Assembly: GCA_002361775.1 (NCBI GenBank) | Contig: DETV01000063.1 | Location: 1 to 17,464 of the forward strand | DNA: 17,464 nt | Direction: 5' to 3' | Origin: Eubacterium sp. UBA3279 | Lineage (GTDB): Bacteria > Bacillota > Clostridia > Lachnospirales > Lachnospiraceae | In this document: in pieces, positions 7,017 to 14,233 of the stretch | How positions within the stretch are numbered: position 1 is the stretch's first letter | Layout: every line of letters begins with the position of its first letter | The notes under the pieces: model-generated | What the model was told of the DNA's origin: nothing | What the model saw: only the letters and a program-made list of their open reading frames with translations | Database searches by the model: none | Position numbers and translations under genes: made by a program

Positions 7017-7937
7017 ATGAAAAAGACAACACTTGTAATTATGGCAGCAGGGATGGGCAGCAGATTTGGAGAAGGAATCAAACAACTGGCACCGGTAGGT
7101 CCCAGTGGAGAAATTATTATGGATTATTCCATCCATGATGCTCTGGAAGCCGGGTTTAACAAAATTGTGTTTATTATCCGGAAAGATCTGGAAAAAGAAT
7201 TTCGTGAGATCATAGGAAACAGAATCGAAAAACTGACAGAAGTTTCTTATGTATTTCAGGAATTGGATGATCTTCCCGCAGGATTTGAAAAACCGGAAGA
7301 ACGAACAAAGCCATGGGGAACAGGGCAGGCTGTACTGTGTTGCAAGGGAGTTGTGAAAGAACCGTTTGTAGTGATCAATGCGGATGATTATTATGGAAAA
7401 GATCCATTTGTAAAAATCCATGATTATCTGGTGAAAGACCATGAAGCACAAAAGGAAGAAGATATCTGCATGGCGGGATTTGTTCTGAAAAATACTCTGA
7501 GTGATAACGGAGGAGTGACCAGAGGCATCTGTCACCTGGATGAAAATGGAAAGTTAAATGGTATCTGTGAGACGTTCCACATTGTAAAAACTCCAGATGG
7601 AGCAGGAAGCGAAACAGACGAAGGGATTATTCCCGTAGATATGGACAGTCTGGTGTCCATGAATATGTGGGGATTTCAGCCGGAATTTCTGGACACCCTG
7701 GAAGAAGGGTTCGTATCATTTTTGAAGGAAATTCCGGAAGGAGATTTGAAGAAAGAATATCTTCTTCCTACCAAGGTGGATCAGCTTCTGAAAGCGGGAA
7801 AAGCTTCTGTCACCGTTCTTTCCACAGACTCTCAGTGGTTTGGCGTAACGTATCAGGAAGATCGGGCAACAGTAGTAGAAGAAATAAGGAAACTGGTAGA
7901 ACAGGGCTTGTATAGCGCTGACTTAATCAATGCTTAA
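7017..7937 (+). CDS. Sugar-phosphate-type nucleotidyltransferase, substrate unknown
   Basis: A 306-residue protein of the GT-A-fold NTP transferase family. The nucleotide-binding signature appears as AAGMGSRFGEGIKQL (residues 10-24; the lysine of KQL takes the place of the usual PK), PWGTGQAVL (99-107) resembles the base/sugar-contacting loop, and NADDYYG (121-127) is the metal-binding acidic motif. There is no left-handed beta-helix acyltransferase domain, so it is not a full GlmU. It lies 22 bases before glmM in the same orientation, which makes an amino-sugar or other envelope sugar phosphate a reasonable guess, but this is inference. GGAGG at 7003-7007 precedes the ATG; a small CCGT/ACGG hairpin (6994-7004) touches this ribosome binding site. 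Could also use a nucleotide-linked substrate outside cell-wall synthesis. Confidence 0.85.
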   Translation: MKKTTLVIMAAGMGSRFGEGIKQLAPVGPSGEIIMDYSIHDALEAGFNKIVFIIRKDLEKEFREIIGNRIEKLTEVSYVFQELDDLPAGFEKPEERTKPWGTGQAVLCCKGVVKEPFVVINADDYYGKDPFVKIHDYLVKDHEAQKEEDICMAGFVLKNTLSDNGGVTRGICHLDENGKLNGICETFHIVKTPDGAGSETDEGIIPVDMDSLVSMNMWGFQPEFLDTLEEGFVSFLKEIPEGDLKKEYLLPTKVDQLLKAGKASVTVLSTDSQWFGVTYQEDRATVVEEIRKLVEQGLYSADLINA

Positions 7938-7959
7938 TTTTCAGTGAGGAGAAAAAATT

Positions 7960-9306
7960 ATGGGAAAATATTTTGGTACTGATGGTTTCAGAGGAGAGGC
8001 AAATGTAGATTTAACAGTAGAACATGCATATCAGGTAGGACGTTTTCTGGGATGGTATTATGGAAAAGACCGTAAGGCTCAGATCGTAATCGGAAAAGAT
8101 ACCAGAAGAAGCAGTTATATGTTTGAATATTCTCTGGTGGCAGGTCTTACCGCATCCGGGGCAGATGTATATCTGCTTCACGTAACCACAACGCCCAGTG
8201 TTTCTTACGTGGTAAGAACAGAAAATTTCGACTGTGGTATTATGATTTCAGCGAGTCACAACCCATTTTATGACAATGGAATCAAGATTATCGGTGGGAA
8301 CGGGCAGAAGATGGATGCAGAGGTAGAGGCGCAGATCGAGCGTTATATCGATGATGGACAACCTAAGATTCCCTATGCGGTAAAAGAAAATATCGGACGT
8401 ACTATTGATTTTGCGGCAGGAAGAAATCGTTACATCGGTTATTTGATTTCTATTCCCACTCGTTCTTTTAAAAACTACAGAGTGGGTCTGGATTGTTCCA
8501 ACGGAAGCGCATCTTCCGTGGCAAAAAGTGTATTCGACGCATTGGGAGCAAAAACTTATGTAATCAATAATGAGCCGGATGGAACCAATATTAATACCAA
8601 TTGTGGTTCTACCCATATTGAAAATCTGCAGAAATTTGTAAAAGAGAAGCATCTGGATGTGGGATTTGCCTATGACGGCGATGCGGATCGTTGTATCGCA
8701 GTGGATAATATGGGAAATGTGATTGATGGGGACCTGATTTTGTATGTATGTGGAAAATACATGAAAGAACAGGGAAAATTGGAAAATAATACTATTGTTA
8801 CCACGATCATGTCCAATCTGGGATTATACAAAGCCTGTGACAGAGCAGGTATCCGGTATGAAAAAACTGCTGTGGGCGACAAATATGTGTGTGAGAATAT
8901 GATGGCCAACGGACACAGTCTTGGCGGCGAACAGTCCGGTCATATTATTTTCAGTAAACATGCCACCACAGGAGATGGTATTCTTACTTCCCTGATGATC
9001 ATGGAAGTGATGATTGAAAAGAAACAGCCATTAAATATTCTGGCTTCTGAAGTGACAATTTATCCTCAGCTTTTGAAAAATGTGAGAGTTTCCAATAAAG
9101 CGGCTGCAAGAAATAACAGCGCAGTTCAGGAAGCAGTGGCAAAAGTAGAAAAAGAACTGGGAGAAGAAGGAAGAATTCTGGTTCGTGAAAGTGGTACAGA
9201 GCCGGTGATCCGTGTCATGGTGGAAGCAAAAAAAGATTCTATTTGTGAAGAAATGGTAAACAGTGTTATTGAAGTGATGGATAAAGAGGGTCTGATCGTA
9301 TCATGA
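7960..9306 (+). CDS. glmM: Phosphoglucosamine mutase GlmM
   Basis: A 448-residue alpha-D-phosphohexomutase that converts glucosamine-6-phosphate to glucosamine-1-phosphate on the route to UDP-GlcNAc, the precursor of peptidoglycan. It starts MGKYFGTDGFRG, the usual GlmM N terminus. The phosphoserine active site is ISASHNP (96-102, catalytic Ser99), the Mg2+-binding loop is DGDADR (239-244), the sugar-binding loop is GGEQSGHI (322-329), and the phosphate-binding loop is RESGTEPVIRV (409-419). The single serine and FGTDG start favour GlmM over phosphomannomutase/phosphoglucomutase. The ribosome binding site is GAGGAG (7946-7951). Its stop overlaps the start of the TPR lipoprotein gene (ATGA), implying coupled translation. 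Confidence 0.97.
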   Translation: MGKYFGTDGFRGEANVDLTVEHAYQVGRFLGWYYGKDRKAQIVIGKDTRRSSYMFEYSLVAGLTASGADVYLLHVTTTPSVSYVVRTENFDCGIMISASHNPFYDNGIKIIGGNGQKMDAEVEAQIERYIDDGQPKIPYAVKENIGRTIDFAAGRNRYIGYLISIPTRSFKNYRVGLDCSNGSASSVAKSVFDALGAKTYVINNEPDGTNINTNCGSTHIENLQKFVKEKHLDVGFAYDGDADRCIAVDNMGNVIDGDLILYVCGKYMKEQGKLENNTIVTTIMSNLGLYKACDRAGIRYEKTAVGDKYVCENMMANGHSLGGEQSGHIIFSKHATTGDGILTSLMIMEVMIEKKQPLNILASEVTIYPQLLKNVRVSNKAAARNNSAVQEAVAKVEKELGEEGRILVRESGTEPVIRVMVEAKKDSICEEMVNSVIEVMDKEGLIVS

Positions 9307-10337
9307 AAAAATTTTGGATGATGTTTGGCTGTATGGCTATGCTCCTGTCTGGCTGCAAAGATGAAAAAGCGGATCAGATATATGAGAACGGGATGAAAGC
9401 CCTGGAAAATAAAGAGTATGACACGGCAATTCAGATGTTCGATCAGGTGGTGGAACAAAAGCAGCATCTGTCAGAAGCTTACCGGGGAACCGGGATTGCC
9501 TGGTTGTCCAAAGGCTCTTATCCGGAAGCCATTGCTGCATTTTCCAGAAGTTTAAATTATATGGAAGAGCCGGATGAAAAGTTTGAAAAAGATGTTTTGT
9601 TTTATCTGGCCCAGGTTCGTATGGAATATGGAGACATTGATAAAGCGATAGAGGAATATGGAAATATTCTGAAAAAGGGAGAAGATACGCAGGCGTTTTT
9701 CCTTCGGGGAAAAGCATATGTGAAGAAAGGAAATTTTGAGGGCGGTCAGAAAGATTTTTTGAGAGCAGTGAAAGACTGTGAAGACTACGACCTGTATATT
9801 AATATTTATCGCATTTATCAAGAGGCAGGAAAAGAGGAAGAGGGACAACAGTTTTTAGATATGGCCCTTTTGATGGAACCGGAGACAGGAGAAGATTACT
9901 ACCACCGGAGCCGGATTTATGAATATGAAAAAAATTATGAAAAAGCGAAAGAGTCTCTTTTAGCCGCTTTGAAACTGGAATATCAGGAAGCTGCCTTATT
10001 GTTAGGCAGAGTGTATCTGGATATGGAGGACGTGGTCAGTGCGAGAGCCATGTATCAGGAATATCTTGCAGAAAATGAAAACGGAGCGAAAGCTTATAAC
10101 GGTTTGGCTATCTGTGATATCTACGAGAAAAATTATGATGCCGCTCTGGAAAATATTCAGCAGGGTCTAGCCTTTTCCAGCGAAGAAGATCAAAGAGGGC
10201 TTTTATACAATGAGATAGTCGCATATGAATACAAATTGGATTTTGCTACGGCAAAAGCCAAGATGGCAGAGTTTTTGACCTTATACCCGGAGGATGAAGA
10301 AGGGCTCAGGGAAAATGAATTTCTTTCTACCAGATAG
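9303..10337 (+). CDS. TPR-repeat lipoprotein
   Basis: A 344-residue protein with a lipoprotein signal: MKKFW, a hydrophobic stretch and the lipobox LSGC with lipidated Cys18, so it should be anchored to the outer face of the membrane. The remainder (about 23-340) is a chain of roughly nine tetratricopeptide-type helical pairs, e.g. NKEYDTAIQMFDQVV (36-50), NYEKAKESLLAALKL and NYDAALENIQQGLAF. TPR superhelices bind other proteins; no enzyme domain is present. It is coupled to glmM by an ATGA overlap and lies 14 bases before hflX. The start depends on that overlap; the upstream AGAGGG is rather far. A role in envelope assembly is suggested only by position and location. I do not recognise a named family member. 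Confidence 0.85.
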   Translation: MKKFWMMFGCMAMLLSGCKDEKADQIYENGMKALENKEYDTAIQMFDQVVEQKQHLSEAYRGTGIAWLSKGSYPEAIAAFSRSLNYMEEPDEKFEKDVLFYLAQVRMEYGDIDKAIEEYGNILKKGEDTQAFFLRGKAYVKKGNFEGGQKDFLRAVKDCEDYDLYINIYRIYQEAGKEEEGQQFLDMALLMEPETGEDYYHRSRIYEYEKNYEKAKESLLAALKLEYQEAALLLGRVYLDMEDVVSARAMYQEYLAENENGAKAYNGLAICDIYEKNYDAALENIQQGLAFSSEEDQRGLLYNEIVAYEYKLDFATAKAKMAEFLTLYPEDEEGLRENEFLSTR

Positions 10338-10351
10338 CAGGAGGAACAGAT

Positions 10352-11587
10352 ATGTATGAGATGGGTGAACAATTAGAGCGGGTAATACTTGCAGGTGTTC
10401 AGACTTATGATTCAGATGACACGGCAGAGTCCCTTATGGAACTTCGGGAACTGGTGCAGACAGCAGGGGCACTTACAGTGGGAAGTGTAATGCAAAGCAG
10501 GGAATCTGCCCATCCCGCCACCTATCTGGGTAAGGGAAAGCTGGAAGAATTAAAAGAGCTGATTTATAATTGTGATGCCACAGGGGTGGTGTGTGACGAT
10601 GAACTCAGTCCGGCTCAGTTAAACAACCTGGAAAGAGAACTGGAATGTAAGGTAATGGACCGTACAATGGTTATTTTGGATATTTTTGCCAGCAGAGCGA
10701 AAACCAGTGAAGGAAAAATCCAGGTGGAACTGGCACAGTTAAAATACAGAGCTGCCCGTCTGGTGGGCATGAGAGCTTCTCTGTCCCGTCTGGGAGGAGG
10801 AATCGGAACGAGAGGTCCGGGAGAGAAAAAACTGGAAATGGACCGCCGATTGATTCATGCCCGGATTGGTCAGTTGAAAGAACAGTTGGAGGAAGTGCGA
10901 AAGCATCGGGAATTGATCCGAAATCAGCGAGAAAAAAGCAGAACAAAAGTGGCTGCTATTGTGGGATATACCAATGCGGGAAAATCCACCCTGCTGAATG
11001 TGCTTACAGGAGCAGGAGTATTGGAAGAAGATAAACTTTTTGCCACCCTGGATCCTACCACAAGAGTGCTGGATCTTCCGGGAAAGCAACAGATTTTACT
11101 CACAGATACGGTTGGATTTATACGAAAACTGCCCCATCATTTGATAGAAGCTTTTAAAAGTACGCTGGAAGAAGCAAAGTATGCAGATATTATACTTCAT
11201 GTGGTGGATGCATCCAATCCCCGAAAAGAAGATCATATGCATGTGGTATATGATACGCTTCGGCAGTTGGGGGTTGAAAATAAGAAGATCATTACCTTGT
11301 TTAACAAGCAGGATATTTGTTTTGATAAAGAGCAGCTTCGGGATTTTCAGGCAGATTATGTGCTGAATATTTCTGCCAGAAGTAAAGAAGGATTGGAAGA
11401 ATTGAAACAACTGTTAGAGCAGGTACTTCGTGAAGAACAGGTATATGTGGAACGGTTGTATCCTTATGATCAGGCAGGAAAAATCTCTCTGGTGAGGAAA
11501 TATGGTCAGGTGATCCAGGAAGAATATTTGCCGGAAGGTATTTGCATCAAAGCTTATATTCCTATGGAAGCCTATCATAATATGTAA
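10352..11587 (+). CDS. hflX: GTPase HflX
   Basis: A 411-residue P-loop GTPase; HflX binds the 50S subunit and, in the systems studied, rescues or splits stalled ribosomes under stress. The N-terminal domain (about 10-180) holds the family hallmark GGGIGTRGPGEKKLEMDRR (148-166) and a coiled-coil helix (about 165-198). The G domain has G1 GYTNAGKS (205-212), the switch region DPTTR (234-238), G3 DTVGF (252-256), G4 NKQD (318-321, standard NKxD) and G5 SAR (341-343). AGGAGG (10339-10344) lies seven bases before the ATG. It is the last gene of the rpmE-led run and is followed by two hairpins. It fits functionally with rpmE, prmC and prfA as a ribosome-related gene. Confidence 0.96.
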   Translation: MYEMGEQLERVILAGVQTYDSDDTAESLMELRELVQTAGALTVGSVMQSRESAHPATYLGKGKLEELKELIYNCDATGVVCDDELSPAQLNNLERELECKVMDRTMVILDIFASRAKTSEGKIQVELAQLKYRAARLVGMRASLSRLGGGIGTRGPGEKKLEMDRRLIHARIGQLKEQLEEVRKHRELIRNQREKSRTKVAAIVGYTNAGKSTLLNVLTGAGVLEEDKLFATLDPTTRVLDLPGKQQILLTDTVGFIRKLPHHLIEAFKSTLEEAKYADIILHVVDASNPRKEDHMHVVYDTLRQLGVENKKIITLFNKQDICFDKEQLRDFQADYVLNISARSKEGLEELKQLLEQVLREEQVYVERLYPYDQAGKISLVRKYGQVIQEEYLPEGICIKAYIPMEAYHNM

Positions 11588-11601
11588 AATATGCTGAAAA
11601 T

Positions 11602-11623
11602 CCGGACTTTTATGAAAGTTTGG
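11602..11623 (+). other. Hairpin directly after hflX
   Basis: CCGGACTTT (11602-11610) pairs with AAAGTTTGG (11615-11623), nine pairs including two G·U, around the loop TATG. No T run follows, so it is not a standard terminator; it may protect the 3' end or pause polymerase before the next hairpin. Confidence 0.5.
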
Positions 11624-11631
11624 AAGAAGAT

Positions 11632-11686
11632 AAAGCCACTATATATTGTAGTTTGTTTTTTGAAAGCACAATATATAGTGGCTTTT
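11632..11686 (+). terminator. 18-bp perfect inverted repeat, probable hflX terminator
   Basis: Positions 11632-11649 and 11668-11685 are perfect reverse complements (core AAAGCCACTATATATTGT) around an 18-base loop, and the stem's 3' end runs into TTTT (11683-11686). As RNA it would make a strong hairpin with a short U tract, suited to ending the hflX transcript. The same arms contain the NrdR boxes. Confidence 0.65.
11636..11681 (+). promoter_or_regulatory. Pair of NrdR boxes upstream of nrdD
   Basis: CCACTATATATTGTAG (11636-11651) and GCACAATATATAGTGG (11666-11681) both contain the core CWATATATWG of the NrdR box (consensus about acaCwAtATaTwGtgt). Their centres are 30 bp apart, close to three helical turns, near the usual spacing of paired boxes. 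The ATP-cone repressor NrdR is known to bind such pairs ahead of ribonucleotide reductase operons. They end ten bases upstream of the -35 box of nrdD. Confidence 0.85.
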
Positions 11687-11690
11687 GCTG

Positions 11691-11719
11691 TTGACATAGG
11701 GCAACAGGTTTGCTAGTAT
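11691..11719 (+). promoter_or_regulatory. Promoter of nrdD
   Basis: TTGACA at 11691-11696, a 17-base spacer and TAGTAT at 11714-11719, with TG one base before the -10 box. Predicted start near 11726, about 40 bases before the nrdD ATG. Confidence 0.8.
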
Positions 11720-11764
11720 AGATATACACGACAAGATGAAGAAAGATTTGGGGGATGAGTAAAG

Positions 11765-14140
11765 ATGTTTGATGTAATCAAAAGAGATGGAGAAATTGCT
11801 GAATTTCAGTTAAGTAAGATAACGGAAGCGATAAGGAAAGCCTTTGAAGCAAACGGAAAGCAGTATACCCAGGATATGTTGGAGATGCTGGGGCTTCGTG
11901 TGACGGCGGATTTTCAGAAAAAAATTGAAAATGATCAGATTTCCGTGGAAGCTATTCAGGACAGTGTGGAAAATGTTCTGATTCAGTGCGGATACTCTGA
12001 GGTGGCAAAAGCGTATATTCTGTATCGGAAGCAGAGAGAAAAAGTACGCAATATGAAATCTACCATATTAGACTATAAGGAAATTGTTAACAGTTATGTA
12101 AAAGTGGAAGATTGGCGTGTAAAGGAAAACTCTACAGTGACGTATTCTGTGGGAGGATTAATTTTGAGTAATTCCGGCGCAGTGACGGCAAATTACTGGT
12201 TATCGGAAATATATGATGAGGAAATTGCGCAAGCCCATAGAAATGCAGATATTCATATTCATGATCTTTCTATGCTGACCGGATATTGTGCCGGCTGGTC
12301 ACTGAAACAACTGATACAGGAAGGATTAGGAGGGATAGAAGGAAAGATCACATCTGCTCCGGCAAAGCATTTGAGTGTACTGTGTAATCAGATGGTAAAT
12401 TTCCTGGGAATTATGCAGAATGAATGGGCGGGAGCTCAGGCATTTTCCTCTTTTGATACCTATCTGGCTCCTTTTGTAAAGGTGGATAATCTGACGTATC
12501 CGGAAGTAAAAAAATGTATTGAATCCTTTATTTACGGTGTAAATACACCCAGCCGTTGGGGAACTCAGGCGCCATTTTCCAATATTACACTGGACTGGAC
12601 TGTGCCAGGTGATCTGGCAGAATTGCCGGCCATTGTAGGCGGAAAGAATATGGATTTTAAATATAAAGATTGTAAAAAAGAGATGGATATGGTGAACCGG
12701 GCATTTATTGAGACTATGATTGAAGGAGATGCCAATGGCCGTGGATTTCAGTACCCTATCCCTACTTATTCTATTACTTCTGATTTTGACTGGTCAGACA
12801 CAGAAAACAATCGGCTGTTGTTTGAGATGACCTCCAAATATGGTACGCCTTATTTTTCAAATTATATTAATAGTGATATGGAGCCCAGTGACGTTCGCAG
12901 TATGTGCTGTCGGTTGAGATTGGATCTTCGGGAACTGCGTAAAAAGACAGGCGGATATTTCGGTTCAGGAGAAAGTACCGGCTCTATTGGGGTAGTTACC
13001 ATTAATATGCCGAGAATTGCTTATCTTTCCAGAAATGAAGAAGAATTTTATCAGAGACTGGATCATATGATGGATATTTCAGCCAGATCTTTACACGTAA
13101 AGAGAGAAGTTGTGGGAAAACTTCTGGATGAAGGATTGTATCCATATACGAAGAGATATCTTGGTAATTTTGACAGTCATTTCTCCACTATCGGACTGGT
13201 AGGAATGAATGAAGCGGGTCTGAATGCCAGATGGATTCAGGCAGATATGTCAGATCCAAGAACTCAGAAATTCTCAAAAGATGTTTTGAATCATATGCGG
13301 GAACGTTTGGCGGATTATCAGGAAGAATACGGAGATCTGTACAATCTGGAAGCTACACCGGCAGAATCTACTGCCTATCGTCTGGCAAAACATGACAGAA
13401 AACGGTGGCCGGATATTATTACTGCCGGACATGAAGGCGATACTCCTTATTATACCAACAGTTCTCATTTGCCAGTGGATTATACTTCAGACATTTTCGA
13501 TGCGCTGGATATACAGGATGAGTTACAGACTTTATATACTTCCGGTACAGTATTCCATGCGTTTTTAGGTGAGAAACTTCCTGATTGGAAAGCGGCGGCT
13601 ACTCTGGTGAGAAAAATTGCAGAAAATTATCGTCTTCCATATTATACGCTGTCACCTACATATTCTGTATGTAAAGAACATGGCTATATCGCCGGAGAAC
13701 ATTTTACCTGTCCTACCTGTGGAAAGAAATCAGAGGTATACAGCAGAATTACAGGGTATTATCGTCCGGTACAAAACTGGAATGATGGAAAATCACAGGA
13801 ATATAAAAATCGTACGGTATATGATGTGTTACATTCAAAGGAGCCTGTGGCTCATGGAACACATACTGCAGTTGTGACTATGACAAAGGATGAAGTGAAA
13901 GGGGAAAAGGGAGAAGGAATGAAATATCTGTTTATCACAAGTACCTGTCCCAACTGCAAGATTGCCAAAGAAATGTTAAAAGGGGAAGAATATCAGTTGA
14001 TCGATGCAGAAAAAAATCCGGAAATGGCAGCCAGATATGGAATTATGCAGGCTCCGACTCTGGTGGTTATTCGTGGGAATGAAGAAAAGAAATATGTGAA
14101 TGCATCGAATATTCAGAGATATGTGGATGAAAATCTGTAA
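11765..14140 (+). CDS. nrdD: Anaerobic (class III) ribonucleoside-triphosphate reductase with fused thioredoxin-like domain
   Basis: A 791-residue glycyl-radical enzyme that reduces ribonucleotides to deoxyribonucleotides without oxygen. An ATP-cone (about 1-95, starting FDVIKRDGE) senses ATP/dATP. The ten-stranded barrel follows; the Cys pair in MCCRLRLD (380-387) lies where the thiyl-radical cysteine is expected. Near the C terminus, C636, H639, C649 and C652 form the likely zinc site, and RITGYYRPV (661-669) holds the radical glycine, G664. Beyond the normal family end a redox domain is fused (about 719-791): CPNC (728-731) and a cis-proline motif QAPTLVV (762-768), as in glutaredoxin/thioredoxin proteins. 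This suggests internal delivery of electrons rather than formate (inference). GGGGGA about nine bases upstream is the ribosome binding site. The activase gene nrdG is not adjacent. Expression is probably repressed by NrdR. Confidence 0.97.
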   Translation: MFDVIKRDGEIAEFQLSKITEAIRKAFEANGKQYTQDMLEMLGLRVTADFQKKIENDQISVEAIQDSVENVLIQCGYSEVAKAYILYRKQREKVRNMKSTILDYKEIVNSYVKVEDWRVKENSTVTYSVGGLILSNSGAVTANYWLSEIYDEEIAQAHRNADIHIHDLSMLTGYCAGWSLKQLIQEGLGGIEGKITSAPAKHLSVLCNQMVNFLGIMQNEWAGAQAFSSFDTYLAPFVKVDNLTYPEVKKCIESFIYGVNTPSRWGTQAPFSNITLDWTVPGDLAELPAIVGGKNMDFKYKDCKKEMDMVNRAFIETMIEGDANGRGFQYPIPTYSITSDFDWSDTENNRLLFEMTSKYGTPYFSNYINSDMEPSDVRSMCCRLRLDLRELRKKTGGYFGSGESTGSIGVVTINMPRIAYLSRNEEEFYQRLDHMMDISARSLHVKREVVGKLLDEGLYPYTKRYLGNFDSHFSTIGLVGMNEAGLNARWIQADMSDPRTQKFSKDVLNHMRERLADYQEEYGDLYNLEATPAESTAYRLAKHDRKRWPDIITAGHEGDTPYYTNSSHLPVDYTSDIFDALDIQDELQTLYTSGTVFHAFLGEKLPDWKAAATLVRKIAENYRLPYYTLSPTYSVCKEHGYIAGEHFTCPTCGKKSEVYSRITGYYRPVQNWNDGKSQEYKNRTVYDVLHSKEPVAHGTHTAVVTMTKDEVKGEKGEGMKYLFITSTCPNCKIAKEMLKGEEYQLIDAEKNPEMAARYGIMQAPTLVVIRGNEEKKYVNASNIQRYVDENL

Positions 14141-14186
14141 AAAGACGGCAGTGACTAATATTACAGGGTGAGAAAATCAATATATT

Positions 14187-14232
14187 AAAAAGGCTATCGG
14201 GAAACAATATAATATTTCCTGATAGCCTTTTT
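14187..14232. terminator. Bidirectional terminator between nrdD and the amidase gene
   Basis: AAAAAGGCTATCGGGAAA (14187-14204) pairs with TTTCCTGATAGCCTTTTT (14215-14232), 18 pairs with one G·U, around a 10-base loop. A and T runs flank both sides, so it can end the rightward nrdD and the leftward amidase transcripts. It ends two bases from the amidase stop codon. Confidence 0.9.
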
Positions 14233-14233
14233 C

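Noticed and set aside
11755..11772. ATG at 11755 as the nrdD start or a regulatory short frame
   Set aside because: It lies in another frame, stops after five codons and overlaps the true start region; probably chance.
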